A program made the translations under genes and the position numbers. From Lacticaseibacillus hulanensis (GTDB taxonomy: Bacteria; Bacillota; Bacilli; Lactobacillales; Lactobacillaceae), in the NCBI RefSeq assembly GCF_004010095.1, contig NZ_RRYD01000006.1, positions 38,766 to 102,765 of the forward strand: DNA of 64,000 nucleotides. Reading direction: 5' to 3'. Shown piece after piece: positions 51,500 to 60,443 of the stretch (the stretch's first letter is position 1; each line of letters begins with the position of its first letter). A model generated the notes under the pieces. The model did no database searches. It saw only the letters and a program-made list of their open reading frames with translations, and was not told the DNA's origin.

Positions 51500-53164
51500 T
51501 TATTCGACGGAAACCAGGTATGGGTAAAGTGGCTGACCACCGTCGTGGATTTCAACTTCGATTTCAGGGTACTTGTCTTCAATCGTTGAACCCAGTTGCT
51601 CTGCTTCTTCCTCGGAACCATCAGCCCCGACAATCAGCGTTACGATTTCGGAATCTTCGTCGATCATCGCGTCAATCATTGCGGTGGTGGCACTCAAACG
51701 GTCGCTCGTGGCCACCTTGATGTCACCATCAATGATGCCAATCCAGTCGCCGTCGTGGATTTCCAGACCGCCGATGGTACTATTCCGGATGGACTGGGTA
51801 ACCTGCCCGGACACAACGTTGGCGAGCGCAGCCGTCATTTCGGATGCGTTCTCCGTCAGACTCCGTTCAGGGTTGTAGGACAGCAAGCTGGTCATCCCCT
51901 GGTTGATTGTCCGGCTCTTCACGATGGCAACGTTCACTGGTGCTTCCTTGGCCGCTTCGTCTGCAGCCATGAAGATGTTGGAGTTGTTCGGCAGCACAAT
52001 CACGTTCTTGGCGTGTGCCTTCGTGATTGCATCCAAAATGTCGTTGGTGCTTGGGTTCATGGTCTGACCACCACTCAGCACGTAGGTGACACCGAGGCTC
52101 TTGAAGAGTTCGGCAACACCCTTACCACTGGCAATGGCCACAACGCCGAATTCTTCCAGCGGCTTAGCCTTTTCCTCTTCTTCGGCACGTTCGATGATGC
52201 TTTCGTGCTGGAGGCGCATGTTGTCAATCTTGATCTTGTCGAGACTACCAAACTGCTGACCGTAACGGAAGACCGTTCCTGGGTGCTCCGTGTGCACGTG
52301 CACCTTAACCACTTCTTCATCAGCGATAACAAGGAGCGAATCCCCGAACTGACTGAGGTAGTTGCGGAAGGCATCGTAGTCGAACGTCTTGGTTGCACCG
52401 TTCTTGCCGAGGCCAACCATCATTTCGGTACAGTAACCGTACACGATATCGTCAGGGTTCAGTTGCGTCTGGGCACCCTGCTGGTGGTTGGCGTTCACGA
52501 TTTCATCCATCTCGTTGTCGTCGGGTACGAATGCCTCTTCGGTGTTCTCACCGGACAGACCGTCGAAGAATCCTTCGTAAATGAAAACAAGGCCCTGGCC
52601 ACCGGAGTCGACCACGCCGACTTCCTTCAGTACTGGCAGCAAGTCTGGTGTCTTCGCGAGAGCCTTCTTGGCCGCCTTCACCGTTGCTTCAAGCACTTCG
52701 ACAGCGTCATCAGTGCCGGCAGCCTTCTTCATCGCGGCCTTGGCAGCTTCACGCGCCACGGTCAAGATGGTCCCCTCAACGGGCTTCATCACGGCACTGT
52801 AAGCCGTCTCCACACCGTGGGCAAGGGCATCAGCCAAATCCTGCGCGGTTAAACTAGACTTCTTTTCAACGTTTTTCGCGAATCCGCGGAACAGTTGGGA
52901 ACTGATAACACCAGAGTTCCCGCGCGCACCCATGAGCAGTCCCTTACCGAGCTTCTGGGCCAATTCCCCAACGCTCTGGGCGTCACTTTCAAGCACCGCC
53001 TTCGCCCCGCTTTGGAACGTGAGGTTCATGTTGGTCCCAGTGTCACCATCGGGCACGGGGAAAACGTTAAGTGAGTTGACAAACTCGGCATTCTTATTAA
53101 TGCGGTGCGCCGCTGTCCGGATCATATTCTGGAATTCGGTAGCGGTAATTTCCGTAACTTTCAA
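51500..53164 (-). CDS. fakA: Fatty acid kinase subunit FakA (DAK-domain protein)
   Basis: FakA phosphorylates fatty acids held by FakB proteins, feeding PlsX/PlsY. The 554-aa protein has an N-terminal DhaL-type kinase domain with the nucleotide/metal motif PVPDGDTGTNMNLT (about 36-49) and GARGNSGVISSQL, a middle domain and a C-terminal FakB-docking region. The start is TTG behind TTAGGAGGTC. It follows asp23, as in many Firmicutes. Confidence 0.93.
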   Translation of the reverse strand: MKVTEITATEFQNMIRTAAHRINKNAEFVNSLNVFPVPDGDTGTNMNLTFQSGAKAVLESDAQSVGELAQKLGKGLLMGARGNSGVISSQLFRGFAKNVEKKSSLTAQDLADALAHGVETAYSAVMKPVEGTILTVAREAAKAAMKKAAGTDDAVEVLEATVKAAKKALAKTPDLLPVLKEVGVVDSGGQGLVFIYEGFFDGLSGENTEEAFVPDDNEMDEIVNANHQQGAQTQLNPDDIVYGYCTEMMVGLGKNGATKTFDYDAFRNYLSQFGDSLLVIADEEVVKVHVHTEHPGTVFRYGQQFGSLDKIKIDNMRLQHESIIERAEEEEKAKPLEEFGVVAIASGKGVAELFKSLGVTYVLSGGQTMNPSTNDILDAITKAHAKNVIVLPNNSNIFMAADEAAKEAPVNVAIVKSRTINQGMTSLLSYNPERSLTENASEMTAALANVVSGQVTQSIRNSTIGGLEIHDGDWIGIIDGDIKVATSDRLSATTAMIDAMIDEDSEIVTLIVGADGSEEEAEQLGSTIEDKYPEIEVEIHDGGQPLYPYLVSVE

Positions 53165-53196
53165 AAAAATTGACCTCCTAAACCAAGCCTTCGGGA

Positions 53197-53559
53197 TTAA
53201 TCCCCGATGACCCGTACGCCCTGCACAATAACGGTCACAGCATTTGCCGTGAGTCCGAGCATCGTCTCAAGGTTATACTTCACCTTCGCCTGAACATTGC
53301 GGCACACCTCAGAAATCTTGGTGCCATAGCCAACAATAATGTTAACTTCGATGTTCACACCGTTATCTTCCTGCCGGACCACAACTCCGCGTGAGTAGTT
53401 CTCACGGTTCAAGATGTCGTTCATGTTGTCCCGAATCTGGTTCTTGCTGGCCATACCAACAATCCCATAAATATCCGTCGCCGCACCACCGACAACTGTT
53501 GCAATAACCGAGTTATCGATATCAATGGTGCCGAACTTGGTTTTAATTTTGACCGCCAT
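53197..53559 (-). CDS. Asp23/Gls24 family envelope stress protein
   Basis: This 120-aa protein of the YloU type starts at the ATG at 53559 (GGAGGGACATC before it), giving MAVKIKTKFGTIDIDNSV. Family features are VVGGAATDIYGIVGMA, VVVRQEDNGVNIEVNIIVGYG and a C-terminal ANAVTVIVQGVRV. Members are small alkaline-shock or envelope-stress proteins; the exact role is not known. It is next to fakA. Confidence 0.92.
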   Translation of the reverse strand: MAVKIKTKFGTIDIDNSVIATVVGGAATDIYGIVGMASKNQIRDNMNDILNRENYSRGVVVRQEDNGVNIEVNIIVGYGTKISEVCRNVQAKVKYNLETMLGLTANAVTVIVQGVRVIGD

Positions 53560-53731
53560 GATGTCCCTCCTTATATCACCGGGTACGCGTCCGTACCGTT
53601 GTGTATACACTATATCCCAACTATTTTACCATAATGCACCGCATTACAACACGCTGTCGTGTAACACATGGCCGCGCGCGGGTGATTCTAACGCCGCAAC
53701 CAGACACTTAATTGCAAATGGCCACCAGCGA

Positions 53732-53788
53732 ATAAAAAAGAAGAGGCGAGTTAGCGTGCTGGCTATGCCAGGTTGCTATCTCACCTCT
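53732..53788 (-). terminator. Terminator after rpmB
   Basis: On the minus strand AGAGGTGAGATAGC and GCTAACTCGCCTCT form a 14-bp stem (one mismatch, one G-T pair) with a 19-base loop and run into TCTTTTTT. Confidence 0.85.
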
Positions 53789-53801
53789 ACTACATCTGCG
53801 C

Positions 53802-53987
53802 TTAGACGCGCGTAACCTTACCTGACTTAAGTGCACGAGCGGAAACCCACACGCGCTTTGGCTTACCATCAACCAAGATACGCACCTTCTGAAGGTTGGC
53901 CTTCCAAGTGCGACGAGAACTGTTCAAAGCGTGGGAACGCTTGTTGCCGAACGTTGTGTGCCGGCCTGTAATAACGTCAACTGCCAT
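53802..53987 (-). CDS. rpmB: 50S ribosomal protein L28
   Basis: This 61-aa basic protein has the L28 pattern [20 protein letters not shown] and [12 protein letters not shown]...[14 protein letters not shown]. It is part of the large ribosomal subunit. It lacks the zinc-binding cysteines seen in some L28 paralogues. The ATG follows AAGGAGG. It is a separate unit with its own terminator, on the same strand as asp23. Confidence 0.98.
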   Translation of the reverse strand: MAVDVITGRHTTFGNKRSHALNSSRRTWKANLQKVRILVDGKPKRVWVSARALKSGKVTRV

Positions 53988-54162
53988 CAGTTTGACCTCC
54001 TTGCTGTTTCAAGGTACCCCTCGAATTAATTCACTTGACCAATTTATCACACGGCGGAACGCTTTGCAAGCATAATGCAAAGTAAAAACCCTTGACACCC
54101 ACAAATAACTGTCAAACTTACTTAATTTGTTGGCCCTTGCCGCTAATTTTGCGGGAACCGGC

Positions 54163-54831
54163 CTAATTAAAGGTCTTTTGGCCGCGGCGATCCCGGCTGT
54201 AAATCAGTGCCAGTGTTCCCTTTACCACCGTAATATCAATCGGCGTTGCGCCCACGAATTCGTTGGACGCCCAGCTAAACGGTGCCGAACTGCTCCATCT
54301 TGTCAGCGGGTACTTGGCGCCGCGGATGGTCAAATCCACCACCGGCGTCAGGCACACCACCCCGAAGTAGCGGTAATCGCTGCGGGGCGCAAAGCACTTT
54401 TGCCCATCGGTTAGGTATTCCAACCGGTTACCCGCATCGAGAATCACCAGGTGGTCCGTCAAAAACGCGAGATCTTCGGCCAGCGGCAGGTACAGGTTGG
54501 CCAGTTCGTGATCCAGCCGGCCGCCCGTCGCGCCGAACAAATTAACGGCGTCGACGTCCCCCATCGCCTGCGTTTTCAGCAGGGCCAACTGGGTGTCCGT
54601 GAAATCTTTTTCGGGTGGAAAGCGCCGGTGCTGCGGCACGCTTGTTGCCACTTCATCGAACTCACTGTCCGTCAGCGAATCGTAATCACCAACCGAAAAT
54701 ATCGGGGTGATGTCCGACTGAAGCAGGCGCAAAGTGCCGCGGTCGATGCCCGCCCAGCTGCCGGGAGTTTGCTGCCAATCTGCGGGCAGGTTATCCGTGG
54801 GGCCCCCCGCCATCAGGTTGAGCGTGGTCAT
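54163..54831 (-). CDS. thiN: Thiamine pyrophosphokinase
   Basis: The enzyme makes thiamine diphosphate from thiamine and ATP. The 222-aa protein has GIDRGTLRLL, FSVGDYDSLTDSE with the Mg-binding DxD, EKDFTDTQLAL and GATGGRLDHELANL, the usual motifs in order. Its ATG overlaps the rpe stop (ATGA), so the two are coupled; the rsgA-rpe-thiN order is standard in this phylum. Confidence 0.93.
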   Translation of the reverse strand: MTTLNLMAGGPTDNLPADWQQTPGSWAGIDRGTLRLLQSDITPIFSVGDYDSLTDSEFDEVATSVPQHRRFPPEKDFTDTQLALLKTQAMGDVDAVNLFGATGGRLDHELANLYLPLAEDLAFLTDHLVILDAGNRLEYLTDGQKCFAPRSDYRYFGVVCLTPVVDLTIRGAKYPLTRWSSSAPFSWASNEFVGATPIDITVVKGTLALIYSRDRRGQKTFN

Positions 54832-55481
54832 CGAATCAATTCCTTCAGGTGGGCCAAGTTCGCCGCGGCATCCCCGCCATCGTAAACGGCGGATCCAGCC
54901 ACAGCCACGTCAGCACCGTAACGCGCAACGGCGGCAATGCGGTCCTCGTTAACCCCACCGTCGACTTCAATCTCAAAGTTTAATTCGGGGTTGCGGTCGC
55001 GGATGGTGACGAGTTCGTCAATCTTCGCCAGGTTTTCGGGAATGAAGTGCTGCCCGGAAAAGCCGGGGTCAACGGTCATGACCAGTACCTGCTGGACGAT
55101 TGGGAGCACCATGTCGATGGCGGAAACTGGCGTGCCGGGGTTAATCACGACCCCGGATTTTGCGGTGCTCTGATTAATCAAGCTGAGCGCGCGGTGAATG
55201 TGCGGCGTTGATTCAACGTGGACCATGATGATGTCCGCCCCGGCCGCCGCGAATGGTTCAACCCATTTTTCCGGATTTTGGACCATTAGGTGGACTTCAA
55301 GCGGCAAGTCGGTCACCTTCCGCAGAACCTCCACAATCTGGGGGCCAAAGCTCAGGTTCGGCACAAATCGCCCATCCATGACGTCAATATGAATCCGGCC
55401 CGCGCCCGCCTTATCGACAACGCGAACCGCCTCCGCTAAGTTACCAAAATCAGCACTGAGAATTGATGGTGCAATTTGCAT
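54828..55481 (-). CDS. rpe: Ribulose-phosphate 3-epimerase
   Basis: This 217-aa TIM-barrel enzyme interconverts ribulose-5-P and xylulose-5-P in the pentose phosphate/phosphoketolase pathway. It has IAPSILSADFGNL, HIDVMDGRFVPNLSFGP with metal-site His and Asp, LVMTVDPGFSGQHF and EVDGGVNEDRI. The ATG follows GGGAGG. It lies 75 bases after rsgA. Confidence 0.96.
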   Translation of the reverse strand: MQIAPSILSADFGNLAEAVRVVDKAGAGRIHIDVMDGRFVPNLSFGPQIVEVLRKVTDLPLEVHLMVQNPEKWVEPFAAAGADIIMVHVESTPHIHRALSLINQSTAKSGVVINPGTPVSAIDMVLPIVQQVLVMTVDPGFSGQHFIPENLAKIDELVTIRDRNPELNFEIEVDGGVNEDRIAAVARYGADVAVAGSAVYDGGDAAANLAHLKELIR

Positions 55482-55556
55482 AATAGTTTCCTCCCAACAA
55501 ACATGACTAACTAGCGGCCAGCCATGTTCCCCCGTGCGGATCTTGGTGCACGGAGC

Positions 55557-56453
55557 TTATTTTTTATTGTACACGGGCCGCTGATTTTTCAGCTCAGCCC
55601 GGAATTGCAGGTAATTATCGTAGCGACTTTCCATGATGTCCCCCGCCGCGAGTGCAGCCCGAACGGCGCAGTGTGGTTCACTGATGTGCTCACAGCCGCG
55701 GAACTTGCAGCCGGACGCCAGAGCAACGAACTCAGGGAACCGGTGGCGCAAATCATCGAGGGTGACATCGAGCAGGCCAAGTGAGGAGAATCCGGGTGTG
55801 TCCACAATCAGACCATCGTAGGCCCGGTAGAGCGACGTCGCGCGGGTTGTGTGCTTCCCGCGCCCGAGGCTCTTGGATATTTCGCCAGTGGCCAGCTCGA
55901 GCCCCGGAACCAGGTGGTTAATCAGCGTGGACTTCCCCGCCCCGGTTTGGCCCGTGAAGATGGTCAGCTTGTCCGCAAATCCGGCCTTGAGCGCGTTTAG
56001 TGTGCTCTTGGCAAACGCGGCGCGCGGTGCATGCACTTCATAACCAATATCAGCATACCCGTCCAGAACAACGGCCAAATGCTTGTAGTCCTCGTCATTC
56101 AGCAAATCGGTCTTGGTGATGTAGATTAGTGGTTCAATGTGCTTACCTTCCAGATAAACCAGGAACCGGTCCAGCAGGTTGGTGCTAAACGTTGGTTCCA
56201 CCGCCGCCGTCACCAGAATCGCCTGGTCAATGTTAGCCACCGGTGGCCGGACGAGTGAATTCATCCGTGGCTTAATCTTGGTCAGGTAACCGAGTTCTCC
56301 TTGGTCATCTGCTGGGGTAAATTCGACCCAGTCACCGACGAGCGGTGATTGCTTCTTGTTGCGCATATTTCCGGCGGCGCGGGTGCGAATTACCTGTTCG
56401 CCAACCGCGACGTCATAATAGCCGCTGATCTGTTTTACAATACGACCTTCCAT
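55557..56453 (-). CDS. rsgA: Ribosome small-subunit-dependent GTPase RsgA
   Basis: RsgA acts in late 30S maturation. The 298-aa protein has an OB domain (about 1-65), a circularly permuted GTPase with G4 TKTDLL, G1 GQTGAGKSTLINHL (about 165-178) and G3 DTPGF, and a C-terminal zinc knuckle GCKFRGCEHISEPHCAV (about 250-266). The ATG follows AGAGGTAAG. A terminator separates it from prkC. Confidence 0.96.
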   Translation of the reverse strand: MEGRIVKQISGYYDVAVGEQVIRTRAAGNMRNKKQSPLVGDWVEFTPADDQGELGYLTKIKPRMNSLVRPPVANIDQAILVTAAVEPTFSTNLLDRFLVYLEGKHIEPLIYITKTDLLNDEDYKHLAVVLDGYADIGYEVHAPRAAFAKSTLNALKAGFADKLTIFTGQTGAGKSTLINHLVPGLELATGEISKSLGRGKHTTRATSLYRAYDGLIVDTPGFSSLGLLDVTLDDLRHRFPEFVALASGCKFRGCEHISEPHCAVRAALAAGDIMESRYDNYLQFRAELKNQRPVYNKK

Positions 56454-56485
56454 TCTTACCTCTTATTCTTTTGGCGGATAGACAA

Positions 56486-56510
56486 AGGCGGCCCGCAACT
56501 CGGGCCGCCT
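56486..56510 (-). terminator. Terminator between prkC and rsgA
   Basis: A perfect 10-bp GC-rich stem (AGGCGGCCCG / CGGGCCGCCT) with a 5-base loop, followed on the minus strand by TTTGTC. The short T run suggests partial read-through from prkC into rsgA. Confidence 0.7.
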
Positions 56511-56609
56511 CATCATGTATACGTTAATTACCCATGGGCCTAGTTTATGCCGACTGGCTAAATGTTGCAAGCCCTTTCCAATTGGGTGGGTTAATTCATC
56601 AACTAACTG

Positions 56610-58349
56610 TTAGTTATTTCCAGATGATGCATTGGAAGCCGATGACGACGTAGCTGGCGTTTGGGTGCTACTGCTAGAACTAGCGCTGGACGAGCTAGTT
56701 TTTGGTGCATCCGGCTTTGCTGGTTTCTGCGTGCTTTCGCTGCTGGAACTGCTGCTTTCTGACGGCTTTTGTTCCTCGCTGGACGAGGTGCTCTCGTCCA
56801 CCTTGGGACTAGGCGTAGAACTAGATGCCGACGAAACACCTTCGCCCGTATCCCGCTCGCTGACCTTCGCCACGGTCAAGATGATGGTGGTCTTCTTCGG
56901 ATTAACCTTTGTGCCCGCGACCGGGGTCTGTGACAGGATTTCGCCGCTGAATGCATCTAATTTCTGCACCGGCCGCTTTTTCACCTTGAATCCTTTTTCG
57001 CGCAGACTAGCCGCGACGTCCGCGTACACCTGACCTTCATAGTCCTCAATGGTGAACTTCTTGATGCCCTTGCTGACAACCAGGTCAACGGCCGAATCCT
57101 TCTTCACGCTGAGACCAACTTGTGGGTTGGTGCGCATGACATCATTTTTCTTGTACTTGGTCGAGTAACTCTTGGTGATTTTACCCACCTTCAAGTTCTT
57201 CGACTCCAGCGTTGCTGTTGCCTGGGCCTGTGTTTGGCCCACAACGTTCGGCACGTTCACATCACCGTTCGGCCAAATCATCGCCAGGACAACGGCGCCG
57301 ATAATCACCACCGCGGCCAGAATCAGCCCGTAAGTGTACCGCTTGCGCCAGCGCCGCTTCTTCTTTGGCTTCGGCTTCGTGGTGCGCTCTTCGGTGTCCG
57401 CCTCCGCTTCATCATCAATCTTGACCGCCCCGTTATGCAGCGCGGCGACGGCAACCGGCGTGATTACCTTGGTGGCGTCCATGTCGACCCCGGCATCCGG
57501 CACAAAGCGCGGCTCATTTGCGCGCGCTTCATCCAGCGATGTCGCCAAATCGGCACTCATCGCGCTGGCACTGGTGTAGCGCTGGCTTGGTTCTTTCGCC
57601 GTCGCCTTGAGCACCACGTTCTCCAGCGCCTGGGGAATCCGCGGGTCGAAGTCACGGACCGACGGAATCTCCTGCTGAAAGTGCTTGAGCGCAATCGACA
57701 CCGCCGATTCACCCTCGAACGGCACCGACCCGGTCAGCATTTCGTACAGAATAATCCCGAGGGCGTAAATATCGCTCTGGCGGGTTGGCATGCTGCCGCG
57801 GGCCTGTTCGGGCGAGAGGTAGTGCACGGAGCCCAGTAGCGAATTGGTCTGCGTCATTGAGTTCTCGGACAACGCGACGGCAATCCCGAAATCGGTAATC
57901 TTGGCCGTCCCGTTTTCGTCCACCAAAATATTCTGGGGCTTGAGGTCCCGGTGAATGATGTGGTGGTCGTGCGCGGTTTGGACCGCACTCAAAATCTGCG
58001 TCATCAGGGCGATGACCCGCGCGTACGGAATTGGGAAGTTCAGCGCGATGTACTTCTTGAGGTCGGTCCCTTTGACGTACTCCATGACCAGGTACTGCTG
58101 GCCCTGACTTTCCCCGACGTCATAAATGTTAACGATGTTCGGGTGTGACAGTTCAAGGGTCGCCATGGCTTCCCGGCGAAAACGGCGCAGGGTGTCCGGG
58201 TCATTCTGCAGGTCAAGGCGTAACACCTTGACCGCCACGTCCCGGTCCAAAATCAGGTCGTGGGCGAGGTAAACGTTGGCCATCCCGCCTTCGCCCAGGG
58301 TCTGGGTGAGTTGATAACGTTCGTCTAGTATTGATCCTGGCTCAATCAT
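56610..58349 (-). CDS. prkC: PASTA-domain Ser/Thr protein kinase PrkC/PknB
   Basis: This membrane kinase senses muropeptides and phosphorylates cell-wall and translation proteins. The ATG at 58349 overlaps the stp stop and has GGGGAGG 9 bases upstream (579 aa). The kinase domain has GEGGMANVYLA, HRDLKPQNILV (about 134) and DFGIA; a single membrane helix LILAAVVIIGAVVLAMIW lies near 338-357. Two to three PASTA units follow (VPNVVGQTQAQAT..., IEDYEGQVYADVAASL..., then a partial one). The last ~65 residues are an unusual Ser-rich tail (SSSSSESTQKPAKP), likely wall-spanning or disordered. Confidence 0.95.
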   Translation of the reverse strand: MIEPGSILDERYQLTQTLGEGGMANVYLAHDLILDRDVAVKVLRLDLQNDPDTLRRFRREAMATLELSHPNIVNIYDVGESQGQQYLVMEYVKGTDLKKYIALNFPIPYARVIALMTQILSAVQTAHDHHIIHRDLKPQNILVDENGTAKITDFGIAVALSENSMTQTNSLLGSVHYLSPEQARGSMPTRQSDIYALGIILYEMLTGSVPFEGESAVSIALKHFQQEIPSVRDFDPRIPQALENVVLKATAKEPSQRYTSASAMSADLATSLDEARANEPRFVPDAGVDMDATKVITPVAVAALHNGAVKIDDEAEADTEERTTKPKPKKKRRWRKRYTYGLILAAVVIIGAVVLAMIWPNGDVNVPNVVGQTQAQATATLESKNLKVGKITKSYSTKYKKNDVMRTNPQVGLSVKKDSAVDLVVSKGIKKFTIEDYEGQVYADVAASLREKGFKVKKRPVQKLDAFSGEILSQTPVAGTKVNPKKTTIILTVAKVSERDTGEGVSSASSSTPSPKVDESTSSSEEQKPSESSSSSSESTQKPAKPDAPKTSSSSASSSSSTQTPATSSSASNASSGNN

Positions 58350-59091
58350 TATCGTCATCCTCCCCGTTTGCGTTGACTAGTAGTGCCGTGACGTTGTCGG
58401 GCGCACCCGCGTCGTTGGCCTTTTGAATCAGGACCTGGGCCTTAATGCCAAGTTCCTCATTGCTGGCCAAAACATCCGCAATGGCGGCATCGGGCACGGT
58501 CTTGGTCAGACCATCCGAGCACAGTAGCAGCATGTCACCCTTCATCATGTCGTAAATATTCACGTCGGCATCAACATCCGGCGCCACCCCGAGCGAGCGG
58601 GTAATGACGTTCTTGCGCGGGAAGTTTTCGGCCTCTTCTGGCGTCAATTCACCGCTGCGCACCAGTTCGTTGACCAGACTGTGATCCTCGGTGATTTGGA
58701 CCAGGTGGTTGTGCCGGTATAGATAAGCGCGCGAGTCACCAATGTTGGCCACAACAAACCGGTTGGCCAGGATGAGCACCGCCACAATGGTGGTCCCCAT
58801 TCCCGTCAAGTCCGAAAACTGTTGCCCGCGCGCCAAAATCAGGTCGTTTTCCTTTTGCAATTCAAAAATCAGCCACTTGGCCGCAATTGCAATGTCGGTC
58901 GCTGCGGTCTTCTCAAACGCATAACCGATGTGGGAAACCGCCATTTCGCTAGCGACGTCGCCACCTTGATGACCGCCCATGCCGTCAGCCACGATGGCGA
59001 GCGTTGCGCCGACCTCGTTTTTGAACAAGCCAACATAATCCTGATTATCCGCACGTTTTTGGCCTACATCTGTCCGATAGGCAAATTCCAT
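58342..59091 (-). CDS. stp: PP2C-type Ser/Thr protein phosphatase Stp
   Basis: This 249-aa phosphatase reverses PrkC phosphorylation. It has the PP2C motifs RADNQD, IVADGMGGHQGGDVAS, VANIGDSRAYLYR, LLLCSDGLT and APDNVTALLV, which hold the metal-binding Asp residues. The ATG follows GGAGGTTATT. It is translationally coupled to prkC by an 8-base overlap. Confidence 0.96.
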   Translation of the reverse strand: MEFAYRTDVGQKRADNQDYVGLFKNEVGATLAIVADGMGGHQGGDVASEMAVSHIGYAFEKTAATDIAIAAKWLIFELQKENDLILARGQQFSDLTGMGTTIVAVLILANRFVVANIGDSRAYLYRHNHLVQITEDHSLVNELVRSGELTPEEAENFPRKNVITRSLGVAPDVDADVNIYDMMKGDMLLLCSDGLTKTVPDAAIADVLASNEELGIKAQVLIQKANDAGAPDNVTALLVNANGEDDDND

Positions 59092-59108
59092 AATAACCTC
59101 CGTGAACG

Positions 59109-60443
59109 TTACCGCGTCCGCACCAAACTGGCGATGAAGAACCCGTCAGTGCCGTAATCGCTTGGCAATAGCTGCAAGCCGGCCGCTGCGTGATTCTTAC
59201 GCAGATGCTTGTCGGTAAATACTTCCTCTTGGTGATATTCGGGGTGGCGCTGCAAGAATGCCGCAACCACATCCACGTTCTCTTCCTTAGCAATTGTGCA
59301 GGTGCTGTAGGTGAGCCGACCGCCAATTTTCGTGACTGGTGCGAGCGCATCCAGTAATTCGCCCTGCACGCGGGTGAGGTTGTCGACGTCCGTTTGCGTC
59401 TTCTCGTACTTGATTTCTGGTTTCCGGCGCATCAGCCCGAGTCCTGAGCATGGTGCATCAACTAGGACCTGGTCGAAGCTTTCGGCACCGAACGTCTTGA
59501 GGGCCTTGCGTGCGTCAAGTGCCTGCGCGTGCACGCGGTCGGCCAGCTGCAAGCGCTCGGCGTTTTCCTCAATCAACTTCACCTTGTGTGGGTGCAAATC
59601 AAGTGCGACCACCTGTCCGCCCTGCTTCGGGTCTAGGTACTGGGCGATGTGGGTCGTCTTCCCGCCAGGTGCGGCGCATGCGTCCAGCACTTTTTGATTC
59701 GGCTTGATCTGCATGCTTGGTGCCACCAGCTGACTGCTTTCATCCTGAACGGTGTAATAGCCGGCACCAAATTCAGGGGTGAGTGCCAAATGGCCACTGT
59801 CGGCGGTGAGCCCTACTGGCGAAATTGCGCTCGGGGTCAGTTCAAACTGCTCACCGAGGCGGAAGGTCAGGTCGTCGGCGTCCGTAATCGTGGTGTTGAG
59901 GCGAATGGCCGCGCGTGGTGCGTGGTTAATGTCCTCCAGCACCGCCTTAGCCTCGTCCATGCCGTACTGGTCGATGAGCTTGCTAACAATCCATTCGGGC
60001 GTGCTGCTGCCAATCGACAGCCGCTCAATGTCGTCCTTAATCTGACCCAGGTCGGGTACGCCTTCCCGGTCGATGCGCCGCAGAATCGCGGTTACAAACT
60101 TGGCAATCCCAACGTGACCCAGCTTCTTGGCGATTTCCGTGCTGTCAAAGAAGATGGCGCGGTTAGGAACCTTGTCCAGGTAAAACATCTGGTAAATGGC
60201 CGTCCGGAGCAAAACCGTGACCCAGTCATCCAGTTTGCGGCTGCCCACGAATTGCTTCAGGTAGTAGTCAAGCGTCAACTGGTGCTGAATGACCCCGTAG
60301 ACAATGTTAGTGAGCAGACCGGCATCCCGGGAGTCCAGCTTGGCCTTGCGGATGGTCGCATCCAGGGTCAGGTTGGAGTAGCTCCCCTTACTGACCCGAG
60401 TCAAAACGTTAACGGCGAGCAGACGCGCGTTATTTTTATCCAT
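59109..60443 (-). CDS. rsmB: 16S rRNA (cytosine-967-C5)-methyltransferase RsmB
   Basis: This 444-aa protein has an N-terminal NusB-like helical domain (about 1-140) and a Rossmann methyltransferase domain with SAM motif DACAAPGGKTTHIAQ (about 250), catalytic VDAPCSGLGLMRRKPE (about 325) and a second Cys in LTYSTCTIAKEEN. It methylates C967 of 16S rRNA. Its ATG overlaps the fmt TAA (TAATG), so it is coupled to fmt. Confidence 0.96.
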   Translation of the reverse strand: MDKNNARLLAVNVLTRVSKGSYSNLTLDATIRKAKLDSRDAGLLTNIVYGVIQHQLTLDYYLKQFVGSRKLDDWVTVLLRTAIYQMFYLDKVPNRAIFFDSTEIAKKLGHVGIAKFVTAILRRIDREGVPDLGQIKDDIERLSIGSSTPEWIVSKLIDQYGMDEAKAVLEDINHAPRAAIRLNTTITDADDLTFRLGEQFELTPSAISPVGLTADSGHLALTPEFGAGYYTVQDESSQLVAPSMQIKPNQKVLDACAAPGGKTTHIAQYLDPKQGGQVVALDLHPHKVKLIEENAERLQLADRVHAQALDARKALKTFGAESFDQVLVDAPCSGLGLMRRKPEIKYEKTQTDVDNLTRVQGELLDALAPVTKIGGRLTYSTCTIAKEENVDVVAAFLQRHPEYHQEEVFTDKHLRKNHAAAGLQLLPSDYGTDGFFIASLVRTR

